Assembly (NCBI RefSeq): GCF_026626335.1
Contig: NZ_JAPNTZ010000003.1
Location: forward strand, 620,001-684,000
Length of the DNA: 64,000 bases
Direction: 5' to 3'
Source: Paractinoplanes pyxinae
Lineage (GTDB): Bacteria; Actinomycetota; Actinomycetes; Mycobacteriales; Micromonosporaceae
This document shows positions 17,988 to 25,681 of the stretch, one piece after another. The notes beneath the pieces are model-generated. The model saw only the letters and a list, made by a program, of their open reading frames with translations, had not been told where the DNA came from and did no database searches. The position numbers and the translations under genes were made by a program. Position 1 is the first letter of the stretch, and each line of letters opens with the position of its first letter.

Positions 17988-19499
17988 CTAGCCCCATGCC
18001 CGCGGTGGCCGGTCGCGGGCGACCTCGCTGATCGTGCACCGCGATCGCCGTCCGCGACGGTGCGGCTCGAAAACCGGACACCTCTGATCTGTGGCACCTT
18101 CGGGCGTCGCGAGGAAGCGAAGATCTCGGTGCTGATAGTGGGCAAGGTTTCGCCCGACCCGCCCTGATGATCGACTTGTCGGCGGGATCGTGAGGCAGCC
18201 AGACTTGCGTGCAGTTGCCGGCGAGCCGGGCGCGCACCCTCGGTTGAAAGCGCAAGGCCACAGATCGCCGAGCGTGCGGCGTGGTGGCGGCGGTGGCAGC
18301 TGCTTCGCCAACCGGCCTGGTGGGGATCGTTCTTGCAGGTGCCGCGCTTGTGGTGGCTGCCGCCGGTCGGGCACATGGACGTGGGGCCGGAAGCCGGCAG
18401 CGCAGCCCTCGGAGACTTCGCGTGGCGCTGCTTCTGAGCGTCGTACTCGCCATGAGTGTCGGCCGAAATGCGGCGCCGGCGACTGTGCGCGCCGTTGTCG
18501 TGCTCGAGCCGAAGCCGACGGGCTGATGGATGAGGGCGCTGGCGTCGCGCCCGGCCGGCCGCAGCTGGGTGAGGGACAGCGGCGCCTCGGTTGGTCGCTT
18601 CCCGCTGCGTCGCGATTGGTGTGAGAGCGAGTCCGAGGGTTGTCCGGGCAACTTCGCGCAGCTGAATCGCTGTGAGCCGAGGCGGTGCCAAGCTTGAAGG
18701 AGACGTAGCGCGTTTGGGGCGCCTCGCTCGTCGTTTCGGCGTGAGAGTCAGGAGTCGTGCAAGTAACTCCAGTCGGCTGATTATCGGTCGCGGCGAGTTT
18801 CGAGCCCCCGGCAGTCGGCTGCGCGTCGGTCGCCTTCGGCGGTGAGTCGTCGGCGGGTGACTGGGTGCTGGTCCCGCTTGGCTGCGCGTCAGTCGGGTTC
18901 GACGGCGAGTCGCTTGCGGGTGAACGCGCGCTGGTCGCGCTTGGCTGCGCGTCGGTCGCGTTCGATGGCGAGTCGCTTGCGGGTAAACGCGTGCTGGTCG
19001 CGTTCGGCTGCGCGTCGGTCGCGTTCGACGATGAGTCGCTTGCGGGTGATTGGGTGCTGGTCGCGTTCGACGGTGGGTCGCTTGGATCTGACTGCGTGTT
19101 GGTCGTGGTAGGCGGGGCCTCAGTCGTGACGGGCGGCGGGTTGGTCACGGTGGGCGGGGCGTCAGTCGTGGCGGGCGGCGGGTTGGTCGCGGTGGGTGGC
19201 GCGTCAGCGGCGGTTGGCTGTGCGCTGGTCGCGGTTGGCCGCGTAGTTGGCGCGGGTGGAAACGCGGCGGCGAGGACGGCGGGGAACGTCGGCGGCGCGA
19301 GGGTGCTCGTCGGGTCGGACGCGGCGCGGCGTAGGCGGCACAGCTTGGCGGCGTGTCTTTGTTGTAAGCCCCAGGCGCGGTGCCGTTCATGTTCGTGGCG
19401 GAATTCTTCGCCTGCGGGCGAGTAGTTTCGACGACGGGTTCGGTCGCGCATTTTGGCCAGCTCGGCCGAGGTGAAAAACTGTAGCTGCCGTTGCCGCAT
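17988..19499 (-). CDS. repeat-rich hypothetical protein
   Basis: A 503-residue reading frame of no known family. The first 65 residues are charged and helix-like (LQFFTSAELAKMRDRTRRRN, YSPAGEEFRHEHERHRAWGL, QQRHAAKLCRLRRA). A Thr/Pro/Ser/Ala-rich central region follows, with 14-residue (PPTATNPPPATTDA-like) and then 21-residue (PASDSPSNATDAQPSATSAR-like) repeats. The last 200 residues are Arg/Pro/Ser-rich, look less protein-like and may be beyond the true end. Repeat periods of 42 and 63 bp keep the frame, which supports coding for the first half. No signal peptide is evident. The start is ATG 19499, with a TTG six bases upstream. Confidence 0.45.
   Translation of the reverse strand: MRQRQLQFFTSAELAKMRDRTRRRNYSPAGEEFRHEHERHRAWGLQQRHAAKLCRLRRAASDPTSTLAPPTFPAVLAAAFPPAPTTRPTATSAQPTAADAPPTATNPPPATTDAPPTVTNPPPVTTEAPPTTTNTQSDPSDPPSNATSTQSPASDSSSNATDAQPNATSTRLPASDSPSNATDAQPSATSARSPASDSPSNPTDAQPSGTSTQSPADDSPPKATDAQPTAGGSKLAATDNQPTGVTCTTPDSHAETTSEAPQTRYVSFKLGTASAHSDSAARSCPDNPRTRSHTNRDAAGSDQPRRRCPSPSCGRPGATPAPSSISPSASARARQRRAQSPAPHFGRHSWRVRRSEAAPREVSEGCAAGFRPHVHVPDRRQPPQARHLQERSPPGRLAKQLPPPPPRRTLGDLWPCAFNRGCAPGSPATARKSGCLTIPPTSRSSGRVGRNLAHYQHRDLRFLATPEGATDQRCPVFEPHRRGRRSRCTISEVARDRPPRAWG
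18844..19095. repeat. 63-bp tandem repeat, four copies
   Basis: The landmark GAGTCG recurs at 18844, 18907, 18970 and 19033, exactly 63 bp apart. The units encode 21-residue Ser/Asp/Ala-rich repeats in the minus-strand gene. Confidence 0.85.
19110..19210. repeat. 42-bp tandem repeat
   Basis: TCAGTCGTG-type landmarks sit at 19120, 19162 and 19204 (the last TCAGCGG). The spacing of exactly 42 bp encodes 14-residue Thr/Pro repeats upstream of the 63-bp array in the same gene. Confidence 0.8.
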
Positions 19500-20160
19500 A
19501 CCCAATTATCCCGCGTCGATGGAGGGAAAGGAACTCTCGCGAGAAGTCGATCATGCCAAATGAAGGAAGGGGATTCGTTGGCATGTCGGCCTGTCAACCA
19601 TCTTCCGCGTGTCCGACTTGGCGAGTCTTTCTCTGATGTAGACAACGACGCTTTCGGCGATACGACGTATCCCGTGTTCTTGACTTGTGCGCGTTTTGGC
19701 GCGGTAGGCCGTCTGCTGCTGCAGGTGTGCTGCTGGGCGTGCGCTCCTAGGCGTGCGCTCCTGGGCGTGCGTCACTGGGTTGCGCTGCTGAGAGCGTGCG
19801 CCATTTAAAGCCGGTTTCGCCATATGAATCCACGCCACGCCGTGTCGGCTGGCAGCTCGAAACTCACAGAGGGCAATATCAAGGCTGTCAGCTTCGGCAG
19901 GCCGGTTGATCAGTTCATGCAGTGGCACATTTGGGGACCTCGTCAGGTGGAGTGACGCTAAGATCTGGGTAGTCATAAATGTGAAGGTCATCGAGCGGAT
20001 GCTGTTCCAGCAAGGGGTGGAGAATGAATCGCGCTTAGCTGAACAAGAGCGGTGGCAATTCGTTCGATCCGCGATTCGGACGCCTACCGGCTATTCGACG
20101 TCCGCCCACCGCGACTGCGGCGCGGGCCGGTCCGCGACGCCGCGGTCTGGATGCGGGCCG
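19500..20160. other. lower-GC stretch without a confident gene
   Basis: This 660-bp stretch is visibly richer in A/T than its surroundings (for example 19860-20060). It separates the repeat-rich hypothetical gene from the 67-bp repeat array. A short motif GCGTGCGCTCCT recurs around 19737-19760. One minus-strand frame (19551-19991) is listed separately at low confidence. Relics of transferred DNA are possible, but I see no integrase, transposase or terminal repeats. Confidence 0.4.
19551..19991 (-). CDS. possible hypothetical protein or gene remnant
   Basis: A 146-residue frame in the lower-GC stretch. The N-terminal half, with VPLHELINRPAEADSLDIAL and CEFRAASRHGVAWIHMAKPA, has a protein-like composition. 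The second half is Arg/Gln-rich and less convincing. I recognise no family. No ribosome-binding site precedes either candidate ATG (19991, 19976). It could be the remains of a decayed gene. Confidence 0.2.
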   Translation of the reverse strand: MTFTFMTTQILASLHLTRSPNVPLHELINRPAEADSLDIALCEFRAASRHGVAWIHMAKPALNGARSQQRNPVTHAQERTPRSARPAAHLQQQTAYRAKTRTSQEHGIRRIAESVVVYIRERLAKSDTRKMVDRPTCQRIPFLHLA

Positions 20161-20600
20161 TGACCGTCTGCGGCGGTGAGTGGCGGCAGGGCCTGGGCCA
20201 CGACGCTGCTGGCTGGGAAGCAGGCCGTGACCGTCTGCGGCGGTGAGTGGCGGCAGGGCCTGGGCCACGACGCTGCTGGCTGGGAAGCAGGCCGTGACCG
20301 TCTGCGGCGGTGAGTGGCGGCAGGGCCTGGGCCACGACGCTGCTGGCTGGGAAGCGGGCCGTGACCGTCTGCGGCGGTGAGTGGCGGCAGGGCCTGGACC
20401 GCGACGCTGCTGGCTGGGATGCAAGCCTGACCACGTATGGCGGTGAGTGGCGGCAGGGCCTGGGCCACGACGCTGCTGGCTGGGATGCAAGCCTGACCAC
20501 TGCGACGGCGAGTGGCGGCAGGGCCCGGCCCACGACGCTGCACGCTGGGATGCCGGCCTTGACCGTCCGTAGTGGGTGAGTGGTGGCATGGGCTGGAAGT
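20161..20600. repeat. 67-bp minisatellite, about seven copies
   Basis: TGACCGTCTG or close variants recur at 20161, 20228, 20295 and 20362 (period 67), then at 20428, 20494 and 20560 (period 66). The first units are nearly identical and later ones diverge. A period that is not a multiple of three means no single frame can read the repeat as a repeated peptide, although all three minus-strand frames stay open. It is therefore probably non-coding. It lies between the lower-GC stretch and the MFS gene. Confidence 0.9.
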
Positions 20601-20691
20601 GGACCTTAGACAGCTGCAGTGAGTGAGGGGCGGGTGGCTACCGCCGGGCCGCTGCGGGCTGGGGACTTGGACAAGTAATAGGGCCAGACGA

Positions 20692-20716
20692 GGCGGGCTT
20701 CCGGAGAAAGCCCGCC
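20692..20716 (-). terminator. hairpin terminator after the MFS gene
   Basis: A 9-bp perfect stem, GGCGGGCTT/AAGCCCGCC, with a 7-nt loop lies 17 bp past the stop of the minus-strand MFS gene. No U-tract follows, which is common for actinomycete terminators. Confidence 0.55.
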
Positions 20717-20733
20717 CCGCATCTAACCCATTC

Positions 20734-22140
20734 TCAAGCAGCGTTGCGCCGGGGCAGCCACAGAGCAAGCACAGCCCCCACCCCCACGATCACCGCTCCT
20801 ACGATCACGGCTGGGCGGAGGCCGTCGACGAAGGTTTGGTGGGTGCTGTAGCCGCCGTATGAGCTGAAGATGGAGGCCAGGACGGCCACTCCGGCGGCTA
20901 CTCCGGCCTCGCGGATGGTGTTGTTCACGCCGGAGGCCACGCCTCGGTCCGACTCGGTGACGCTGGCCAAGGCCACCGTGCTGATCGGGGCGAAGGTCAG
21001 GCCCATGCCAACTCCGGCCAGGGCGAAGGCGACCACCAAGCTTCCGTACGTCACGTCGGGGCTTGTGGCCAGGCCGATCCACAGGATGCCGGCGGCCAGG
21101 AACAGTTGGCCCGTGAAGATCAGGGCTCGCTGGCCGATGCGGTCGCCGAAGAGGCCGGCCAGCGGGGCCACGATCATGGGGGCGGCCGTCCACGGGAGGG
21201 TGCGCAGGCCGGCGTCGAGGGGACTCAATCCCTGCACCACCTGGAAGAACTGGGCCAGCAGGAACACTGAGCCGAAGGCGCCGGCCGAGAACGTCAGGGT
21301 GACCGCGTTGACCAGGCTGAATCCCCTGGAGCGGAACAGGCGCAGCGGCAGCATGGGGGAGGGGTTGCGGGCCTGCCAGGCCAGGAACGCGGCCAGCAGG
21401 ACTCCGCCGCCGATCAGCATCGTGAGGATGCGGGCGGACGTCCAGCCGCGGTCGGGGCCGTCGACCACGCCCCAGATGACCAGCAGCATGCCGGCCGCGG
21501 AGAGAACCAGGCCTAGGGGGTCGAGGCGGCGGGCGCCGCCGCGGGACTCGCCGAGGACCGTGAGGGCCAGCACGACCGCCACCACGCCGATCGGGACGTT
21601 CAGCCAGAAGATCCAGTGCCAGTCGAGGCCTTCGACGACGGCGCCGCCGACGACCGGGCCGACCGCTACGCCGAGGCCGCTGATGCCGCCCCAGATGCCG
21701 ACGGCCATGGTGCGCAAGCGGTCGGGTACGGCTTGGGCCAGCAGGGTCAGCGCCAGGGGAGCGACTGCCGCGCCGCCCAGGCCCTGCACCGCCCGGGCCG
21801 CGGTGAGCTGCCACGACTCGGTAGCCAGGGCGGCCGCGGCCGAGGCGAGCGTGAAGACGATCAGGCCGGCCACGAACATGCGGCGGCGTCCGATGCGGTC
21901 GCCCAGGGCGGCCGCGGTGAGCAGGAAGGCGGCGAAGGGCAGCGTGTACGCGTTCACGAACCACTGCAGGTCGGTGAGCGAGGCGCCCAGGTCGGTGCGG
22001 ATCACCGGCAGCGCCGTGCTCACCACCAGGTTGTCGAGCGTGACCATGAAGGTCGGGATGCCGACGGCGGCCAGCACCCAGCCGAGCGGGCGGGTGCGGC
22101 GCCGGGGTGCCGCGGCGGGTGCCTCGAGAACGGCGGTCAT
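20734..22140 (-). CDS. MFS drug/proton antiporter, DHA2 type
   Basis: A 468-residue exporter with 12-14 predicted helices. The first-helix motif is FMVTLDNLVVSTALPVIRTD, followed by DLQWFVNAYTLPFAAFLLTA, motif A ALGDRIGRRR and motif C-like GISGLGVAVGPVVGGAVVEG. The N-terminal 18 residues are Ala/Pro/Arg-rich and cytosolic. It is divergent from a TetR gene, with two palindromic operators between them, so expression is probably released when TetR binds the exported compound. The substrate is unknown. Confidence 0.9.
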   Translation of the reverse strand: MTAVLEAPAAAPRRRTRPLGWVLAAVGIPTFMVTLDNLVVSTALPVIRTDLGASLTDLQWFVNAYTLPFAAFLLTAAALGDRIGRRRMFVAGLIVFTLASAAAALATESWQLTAARAVQGLGGAAVAPLALTLLAQAVPDRLRTMAVGIWGGISGLGVAVGPVVGGAVVEGLDWHWIFWLNVPIGVVAVVLALTVLGESRGGARRLDPLGLVLSAAGMLLVIWGVVDGPDRGWTSARILTMLIGGGVLLAAFLAWQARNPSPMLPLRLFRSRGFSLVNAVTLTFSAGAFGSVFLLAQFFQVVQGLSPLDAGLRTLPWTAAPMIVAPLAGLFGDRIGQRALIFTGQLFLAAGILWIGLATSPDVTYGSLVVAFALAGVGMGLTFAPISTVALASVTESDRGVASGVNNTIREAGVAAGVAVLASIFSSYGGYSTHQTFVDGLRPAVIVGAVIVGVGAVLALWLPRRNAA

Positions 22141-22156
22141 CAGGTCTCCCCAAGTT

Positions 22157-22204
22157 GTTATCCGCTGATAACTTCGATCGCGACGTTAGTTATTGACTGA
22201 TAAC
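22157..22204. promoter_or_regulatory. two TetR operators between divergent MFS and tetR genes
   Basis: GTTATCCGCTGATAAC at 22157-22172 is an inverted repeat with perfect 6-bp arms. GTTATTGACTGATAAC at 22189-22204 is the same site with one mismatch. Their centres are 32 bp apart, about three helical turns. The second abuts the tetR ATG at 22205 and the first lies 17 bp before the MFS ATG, so one regulator can shut both genes. Confidence 0.75.
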
Positions 22205-22771
22205 ATGTCAACCGTGACCCGAACCCGCCTCACCGCCGAGGAACGCCAGGAGCAGTTGATCGTCGCCGCCGTCACCGCGTTCAGCCAGAACGGCTACGCC
22301 GGCACCACGACCGACCAGGTGGCCCGGCTGGCCGGCGTTTCCCAGCCGTACGTGATCCGTCTCTTCCGGACGAAGCAGGAGCTCTTCCTGGCCGGGGTGC
22401 AGCACGCGGGCGACCGCATAGAGGCCACATGGCGCGAGGCAGCCGACCGCTCACCGACCCTCGAGAGCCTGGGGGAGGCCTATGGCGAGCTGCTGGCCCA
22501 GCCCGAGCTGATCACCATGCTGCTGCACGGCTTCGCGGCGGCCGGCGATCCGGCCATCGGCGACCCGGTGCGGGCCTGCTTCGGGCGGCTCTACGAGGTG
22601 GTCCGCGAACTGACCGGCGCCACCGCGGCCGAGGCCCGCGACTTCTTCGCCGTCGGCATGCTGCTCACCTGCCTGGGCGCGATGCGCGTGCTCGGCCCGG
22701 ACGCCGTGCCGCCCCAGCCCTGGTCGGCCGACTTGCTCGGCACGTTCGAGGGCCTCGACAAGAAGCTGTAG
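22205..22771 (+). CDS. TetR family repressor of the divergent MFS exporter
   Basis: A 188-residue repressor. The helix-turn-helix spans about residues 10-55: EERQEQLIVAAVTAFSQNGY, TDQVARLAGVSQPYVIRLFR and KQELF. A TetR_C-type ligand-binding domain fills the rest. ATG 22205 is preferred over a TTG at 22193 because it begins right after the operator and gives the standard family length. No Shine-Dalgarno sequence is present, so the mRNA may be leaderless. Confidence 0.9.
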   Translation: MSTVTRTRLTAEERQEQLIVAAVTAFSQNGYAGTTTDQVARLAGVSQPYVIRLFRTKQELFLAGVQHAGDRIEATWREAADRSPTLESLGEAYGELLAQPELITMLLHGFAAAGDPAIGDPVRACFGRLYEVVRELTGATAAEARDFFAVGMLLTCLGAMRVLGPDAVPPQPWSADLLGTFEGLDKKL

Positions 22772-22829
22772 CCGCGGGACGGGCAAGGCGCGGCGCGGCA
22801 GAACGCGGCGCGGCCGAGCGAAAAGCGGC

Positions 22830-23190
22830 GTGGCGCGGCCAGCGTCGCGGGGTGGAACGCGGCGCGGCCGTGCGCGGGGCGAAACGCGGCGTGGCGTGGC
22901 GGGGTGGAACGCGGCGCGGCCGTGCGCGGGGCGAAACGCGGCGTGGCGTGGCGGGGTGGAACGCGGCGCGGCCGTGCGCGGGGCGAAACGCGGCGTGGCG
23001 TGGCGGGGTGAACGCGGCGCGGCCGTGCGCGGGGCGAAATGCGGCGGGGTGAAGGCGGCGCGGCCGAGCGTCGCGGGGCGAAATGCGGCGGGGTGAAGCG
23101 CGGCGCGGCCAAGCGTGGCGGCCCAGCGTCGCTTGGCGAACGCGGCGGGGCGAAGCGCGGCGTGGCCAGGCATGGCGGCCCGAACGCGGC
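22830..23190. repeat. 52-bp degenerate tandem repeat array
   Basis: GCGAAAC begins at 22879, 22931 and 22983 (period 52), then GCGAAAT at 23034 (period 51). The units are built from GGCGCGGCC and GGCGTGGCG blocks. Further degenerate units extend to about 23190. Together with the next array this fills the whole 575 bp between tetR and the FolP2-like gene. No gene is supported, since the period is not a multiple of three. Confidence 0.85.
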
Positions 23191-23198
23191 GCGGTGAG

Positions 23199-23296
23199 GC
23201 GAAAAACGGCAGGCGAAAAACGGCAGGCGAAAAACGGCAGGCGAAAAACGGCAGGCGAAAAACGGCAGGCGAAAAACGGCAGGCGAAGAGCGGCGG
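23199..23296. repeat. 14-bp tandem repeat, six perfect copies plus one variant
   Basis: GCGAAAAACGGCAG repeats head to tail from 23199, with a seventh degenerate unit at 23283. The copies are identical, suggesting recent expansion. It ends about 50 bp before the stop of the minus-strand FolP2-like gene. Confidence 0.9.
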
Positions 23297-23346
23297 GCGG
23301 GGGAGCGGCGGACCGGGGGCGGCGAAGGGCGAGGCGGGGCGAGGCG

Positions 23347-24213
23347 CTAGACGTTGTGGCGGGCGAGGATGGGCTCCCGCCAGCCCAGCATCGCCTCCGT
23401 CATGCGTACGGCGTCGACTGTGGCTCGTACATCGTGGACGCGCACGATGCGGGCGCCGTGCAGCACGCAGAAGACCACGGCGGCCAGCGTGCCGGCCAGG
23501 CGGTCGGGCTGTGACGCGTCCAGGGTCTCGCCGATGAAGTCCTTGTTGCTCACGGCGGCCAGCATCGGGTAGCCGACCGCGGCGATCTCGTCGAGCCGGC
23601 GGGTCAGTTCGAGCGAGTGCCGCGTGTTCTTGTTCAGGTCGTGCCCCGGGTCGATGATGATCTGGTCCGGGCGTACGCCGCGCTCGAGCGCCACCGCGAC
23701 CCGCTCGCGCAGGAACTTCGCCACCTCGGTGGTCACGTCGCCGTACTGCGGGCTCGGCCAGAGCGTGCGGGGCGGGGCCAGGCTGTGCGTGATCACGAGC
23801 TGGGCGTCGGTGCCCGCCACCACGTCGGCCATCGCCGGGTCGCGCAGCCCGGAGGTGTCGTTGACGACCCCGGCGCCGGCCTTGATCACCTCGGCTGCGA
23901 CCTCGGGGCGGAACGTGTCGACCGAGACGACGGCCAGCGAGCGCGCCGCCTCGACGACGGGCAGCACCCGGTCCAGCTCCTCGGCCGCGGACACCTCGGG
24001 GCCGGGGGCGAAGGGCACGCCGCCGATGTCGATCCAGTCGGCGCCGGCCTCGGCCGCGGCGGTCACCGCCTCGACCGCCTTCCGCAGCGCGAACGTGCGG
24101 CCCCGGTCGTGAAAGGAATCCGGCGTACGGTTGACGATCGCCATCACCGCGACGCGCCGGGAGAAATCGAACGAGCGGCCCCCGATGACCCGCGCGCGGT
24201 TCTGCTCACTCAC
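23347..24213 (-). CDS. folP2: dihydropteroate synthase homologue of the FolP2 type
   Basis: A 288-residue TIM-barrel protein of the pterin-binding family. Instead of the usual NVTPDSF it has VMAIVNRTPDSF, and instead of DPGIGFGK it has IIDPGHDLNKNTRHSL, followed by AVSNKDFIGETL. These match the mycobacterial FolP2 branch rather than FolP1. In mycobacteria FolP2 has been reported not to act as a dihydropteroate synthase, so folate synthesis should not be assumed. GTG 24213 is the start that fits the family; the longer reading adds an unrelated 73-residue tail. Confidence 0.75.
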   Translation of the reverse strand: MSEQNRARVIGGRSFDFSRRVAVMAIVNRTPDSFHDRGRTFALRKAVEAVTAAAEAGADWIDIGGVPFAPGPEVSAAEELDRVLPVVEAARSLAVVSVDTFRPEVAAEVIKAGAGVVNDTSGLRDPAMADVVAGTDAQLVITHSLAPPRTLWPSPQYGDVTTEVAKFLRERVAVALERGVRPDQIIIDPGHDLNKNTRHSLELTRRLDEIAAVGYPMLAAVSNKDFIGETLDASQPDRLAGTLAAVVFCVLHGARIVRVHDVRATVDAVRMTEAMLGWREPILARHNV

Positions 24214-24416
24214 GATTGTGCAGGTTAGCAGGGCTGCAACGGCGGTTTTCGAGCGGTGCCCAAATAAGAAAGGAACGACGGTGTACCCGAATCTGGGCTG
24301 ATTATTCCTGTCGGTTTTCTCTTTATTGCACTGCGGAAAGTATGAATGGTCCAGACGTGAATCGGGTAGCTCAGAGGGCGAAGGCACAATGACGAATCCC
24401 CTTTGGAGGAATCCCC

Positions 24417-25262
24417 ATGAGTGACGTGCCATCGGGCGTTCGCCGGCCGGACGACACCTATCCGCTCGACGTGCCGCCCACGCCGGGCTACCCGGCCGAC
24501 CCGTACGCCACGACCACCACCACGGCGTACGACACGACCTACGAGTCGGGCAGCGAGAGCGGCAGCGGCAGCGGCGCCAAGGAGAAGGCCAAGGAGGTCG
24601 CGGCCCAGACCGGCCAGGCGTCCAAGGAGGCGGCCGCCGACGTCAAGGACACGGCCAAGGAGCAGGCGGCCCGTGTCGGCCAGGAGGCCAAGGCGCAGGC
24701 GAGCAACCTCGCGTCCGAGGTGAAGGGCCGGGTCAACGACCAGGCGCGCACCCAGAACGACAAGCTGGTGAACCAGATCCGCAGCACCGCCGACCAGCTC
24801 GACGAGATGCGCGGCGAGCGGGGCGACTCCCCGGCCGCGGCCGTCGTGTCGCGGGTGGCCGACGGTGGCCGCCAGTTCGCCGACTACCTCGACCGCAACG
24901 GCCCGGAGGGCGTGCTGCGCGAGGTGCAGGACTTCGCCCGCCGTCGCCCCGGCGCCTTCCTGGCCACCGCGCTGGCCGCCGGCTTCGTCGTCGGCCGCCT
25001 GGGCAAGGTCGTGGCCAAGGCCGACCCCGACGCCGGTCAGTCGGTCAAGCCGAGCACCGACTCGTTCGTGTCGCGCCCCGACACGTACGCCACGACCGAG
25101 ACGACCGTGCCGGTCACCACGCCTCCCGTCACGCCGCCAGTGACGCCGGACTACACCACCGGCGCCGGCTACGCGAGCACCACCGAGTACTCCTCGACCG
25201 GCACCGGCACGCCCGCCGTGCGTGAGGAGTACGTGGTCGAGAGCCCGGAGCGCCTGCGATGA
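24417..25262 (+). CDS. LEA-like, Ala/Lys-repeat membrane-anchored protein
   Basis: A 281-residue protein. A Tyr/Thr/Pro-rich N-terminus (1-45) is followed by an amphipathic stretch of LEA-like repeats (about 50-115): AKEKAKEVAAQTGQASKEA, DVKDTAKEQAARVGQEAKA. Then come a short globular segment, one helix (GAFLATALAAGFVVGRLGK, about 180-200) and a Thr/Pro/Tyr tail. TGGAGGAA at 24404-24411 is a strong ribosome site. The stop overlaps the next start (ATGA). LEA-like proteins protect membranes or proteins during drying or starvation, but here this is inferred from composition. Confidence 0.75.
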   Translation: MSDVPSGVRRPDDTYPLDVPPTPGYPADPYATTTTTAYDTTYESGSESGSGSGAKEKAKEVAAQTGQASKEAAADVKDTAKEQAARVGQEAKAQASNLASEVKGRVNDQARTQNDKLVNQIRSTADQLDEMRGERGDSPAAAVVSRVADGGRQFADYLDRNGPEGVLREVQDFARRRPGAFLATALAAGFVVGRLGKVVAKADPDAGQSVKPSTDSFVSRPDTYATTETTVPVTTPPVTPPVTPDYTTGAGYASTTEYSSTGTGTPAVREEYVVESPERLR

Positions 25263-25681
25263 CCGCACCGCACCCGCACGGCCGGATCGACGCCGAAGAG
25301 GTCCAGGAGACCTCGGTCGGCGAGATGATCGGCAACATCAGCAACGACCTGTCGCAGCTGTTCCGGCAGGAAGTGGAGCTGGCCAAGGCCGAGCTCAAGC
25401 AGGAAGCGTCGAAGGCCGGCAAGGCCGGCGGCATGCTCGGCGGCGCCGCGTTCGCGGCCTACCTGGCCGTCGTGCTGCTCAGCTTCGCGCTGGTGTTCGC
25501 GCTCGACGCCGTCATGCCCGCGGGCTGGGCGGCCCTGATCGTCGCCGTCCTGTGGGCAGTGATCGGTGGCGTTCTCTACGTGATCGGCAAGAACAAGCTC
25601 AAGACCGTCGACCCCGTGCCGCGCCGCACCGTCGACACGCTCAAGGAGGACGCCCAATGGCTGAAGAACCCGACCGGCTGA
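25259..25681 (+). CDS. actinobacterial Holin-X / phage-holin-like membrane protein
   Basis: A 140-residue protein with a conserved amphipathic segment, VGEMIGNISNDLSQLFRQEV and ELAKAELKQE, then two transmembrane helices (about 58-80 and 88-108). This is the Act_holin-X (holin superfamily III) pattern. Despite the name, these genes are chromosomal in most actinomycetes and are paired with DUF3618 proteins. No lytic enzyme is adjacent, so a membrane-stress role is more likely than phage lysis. It is the middle gene of a three-gene operon. Confidence 0.85.
   Translation: MTAPHPHGRIDAEEVQETSVGEMIGNISNDLSQLFRQEVELAKAELKQEASKAGKAGGMLGGAAFAAYLAVVLLSFALVFALDAVMPAGWAALIVAVLWAVIGGVLYVIGKNKLKTVDPVPRRTVDTLKEDAQWLKNPTG

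Noticed and set aside
18281..18526. Plus-strand small membrane-like frame
   Set aside because: Hydrophobic runs arise from GCG/GTG-rich DNA antisense to the repeat-rich gene; there is no ribosome site or conserved feature.
20035..20768. Three overlapping minus-strand frames reading LPPLTAADG-like repeats
   Set aside because: The same repeat is open in all three frames because its period is 67 bp. No real protein can use all of them and none has a ribosome site.
22193..22204. TTG start giving four extra residues for the second TetR
   Set aside because: It would place the start inside the operator palindrome. ATG 22205 fits family length.
23199..23296. Possible CRISPR array
   Set aside because: Units are contiguous 14-mers without spacers, and no cas genes are present.
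25259..25681. Prophage lysis module (holin-like gene)
   Set aside because: Act_holin-X genes are chromosomal in most actinomycetes, the neighbours are LEA-like and DUF3618 proteins, and no phage structural or integrase genes are nearby.
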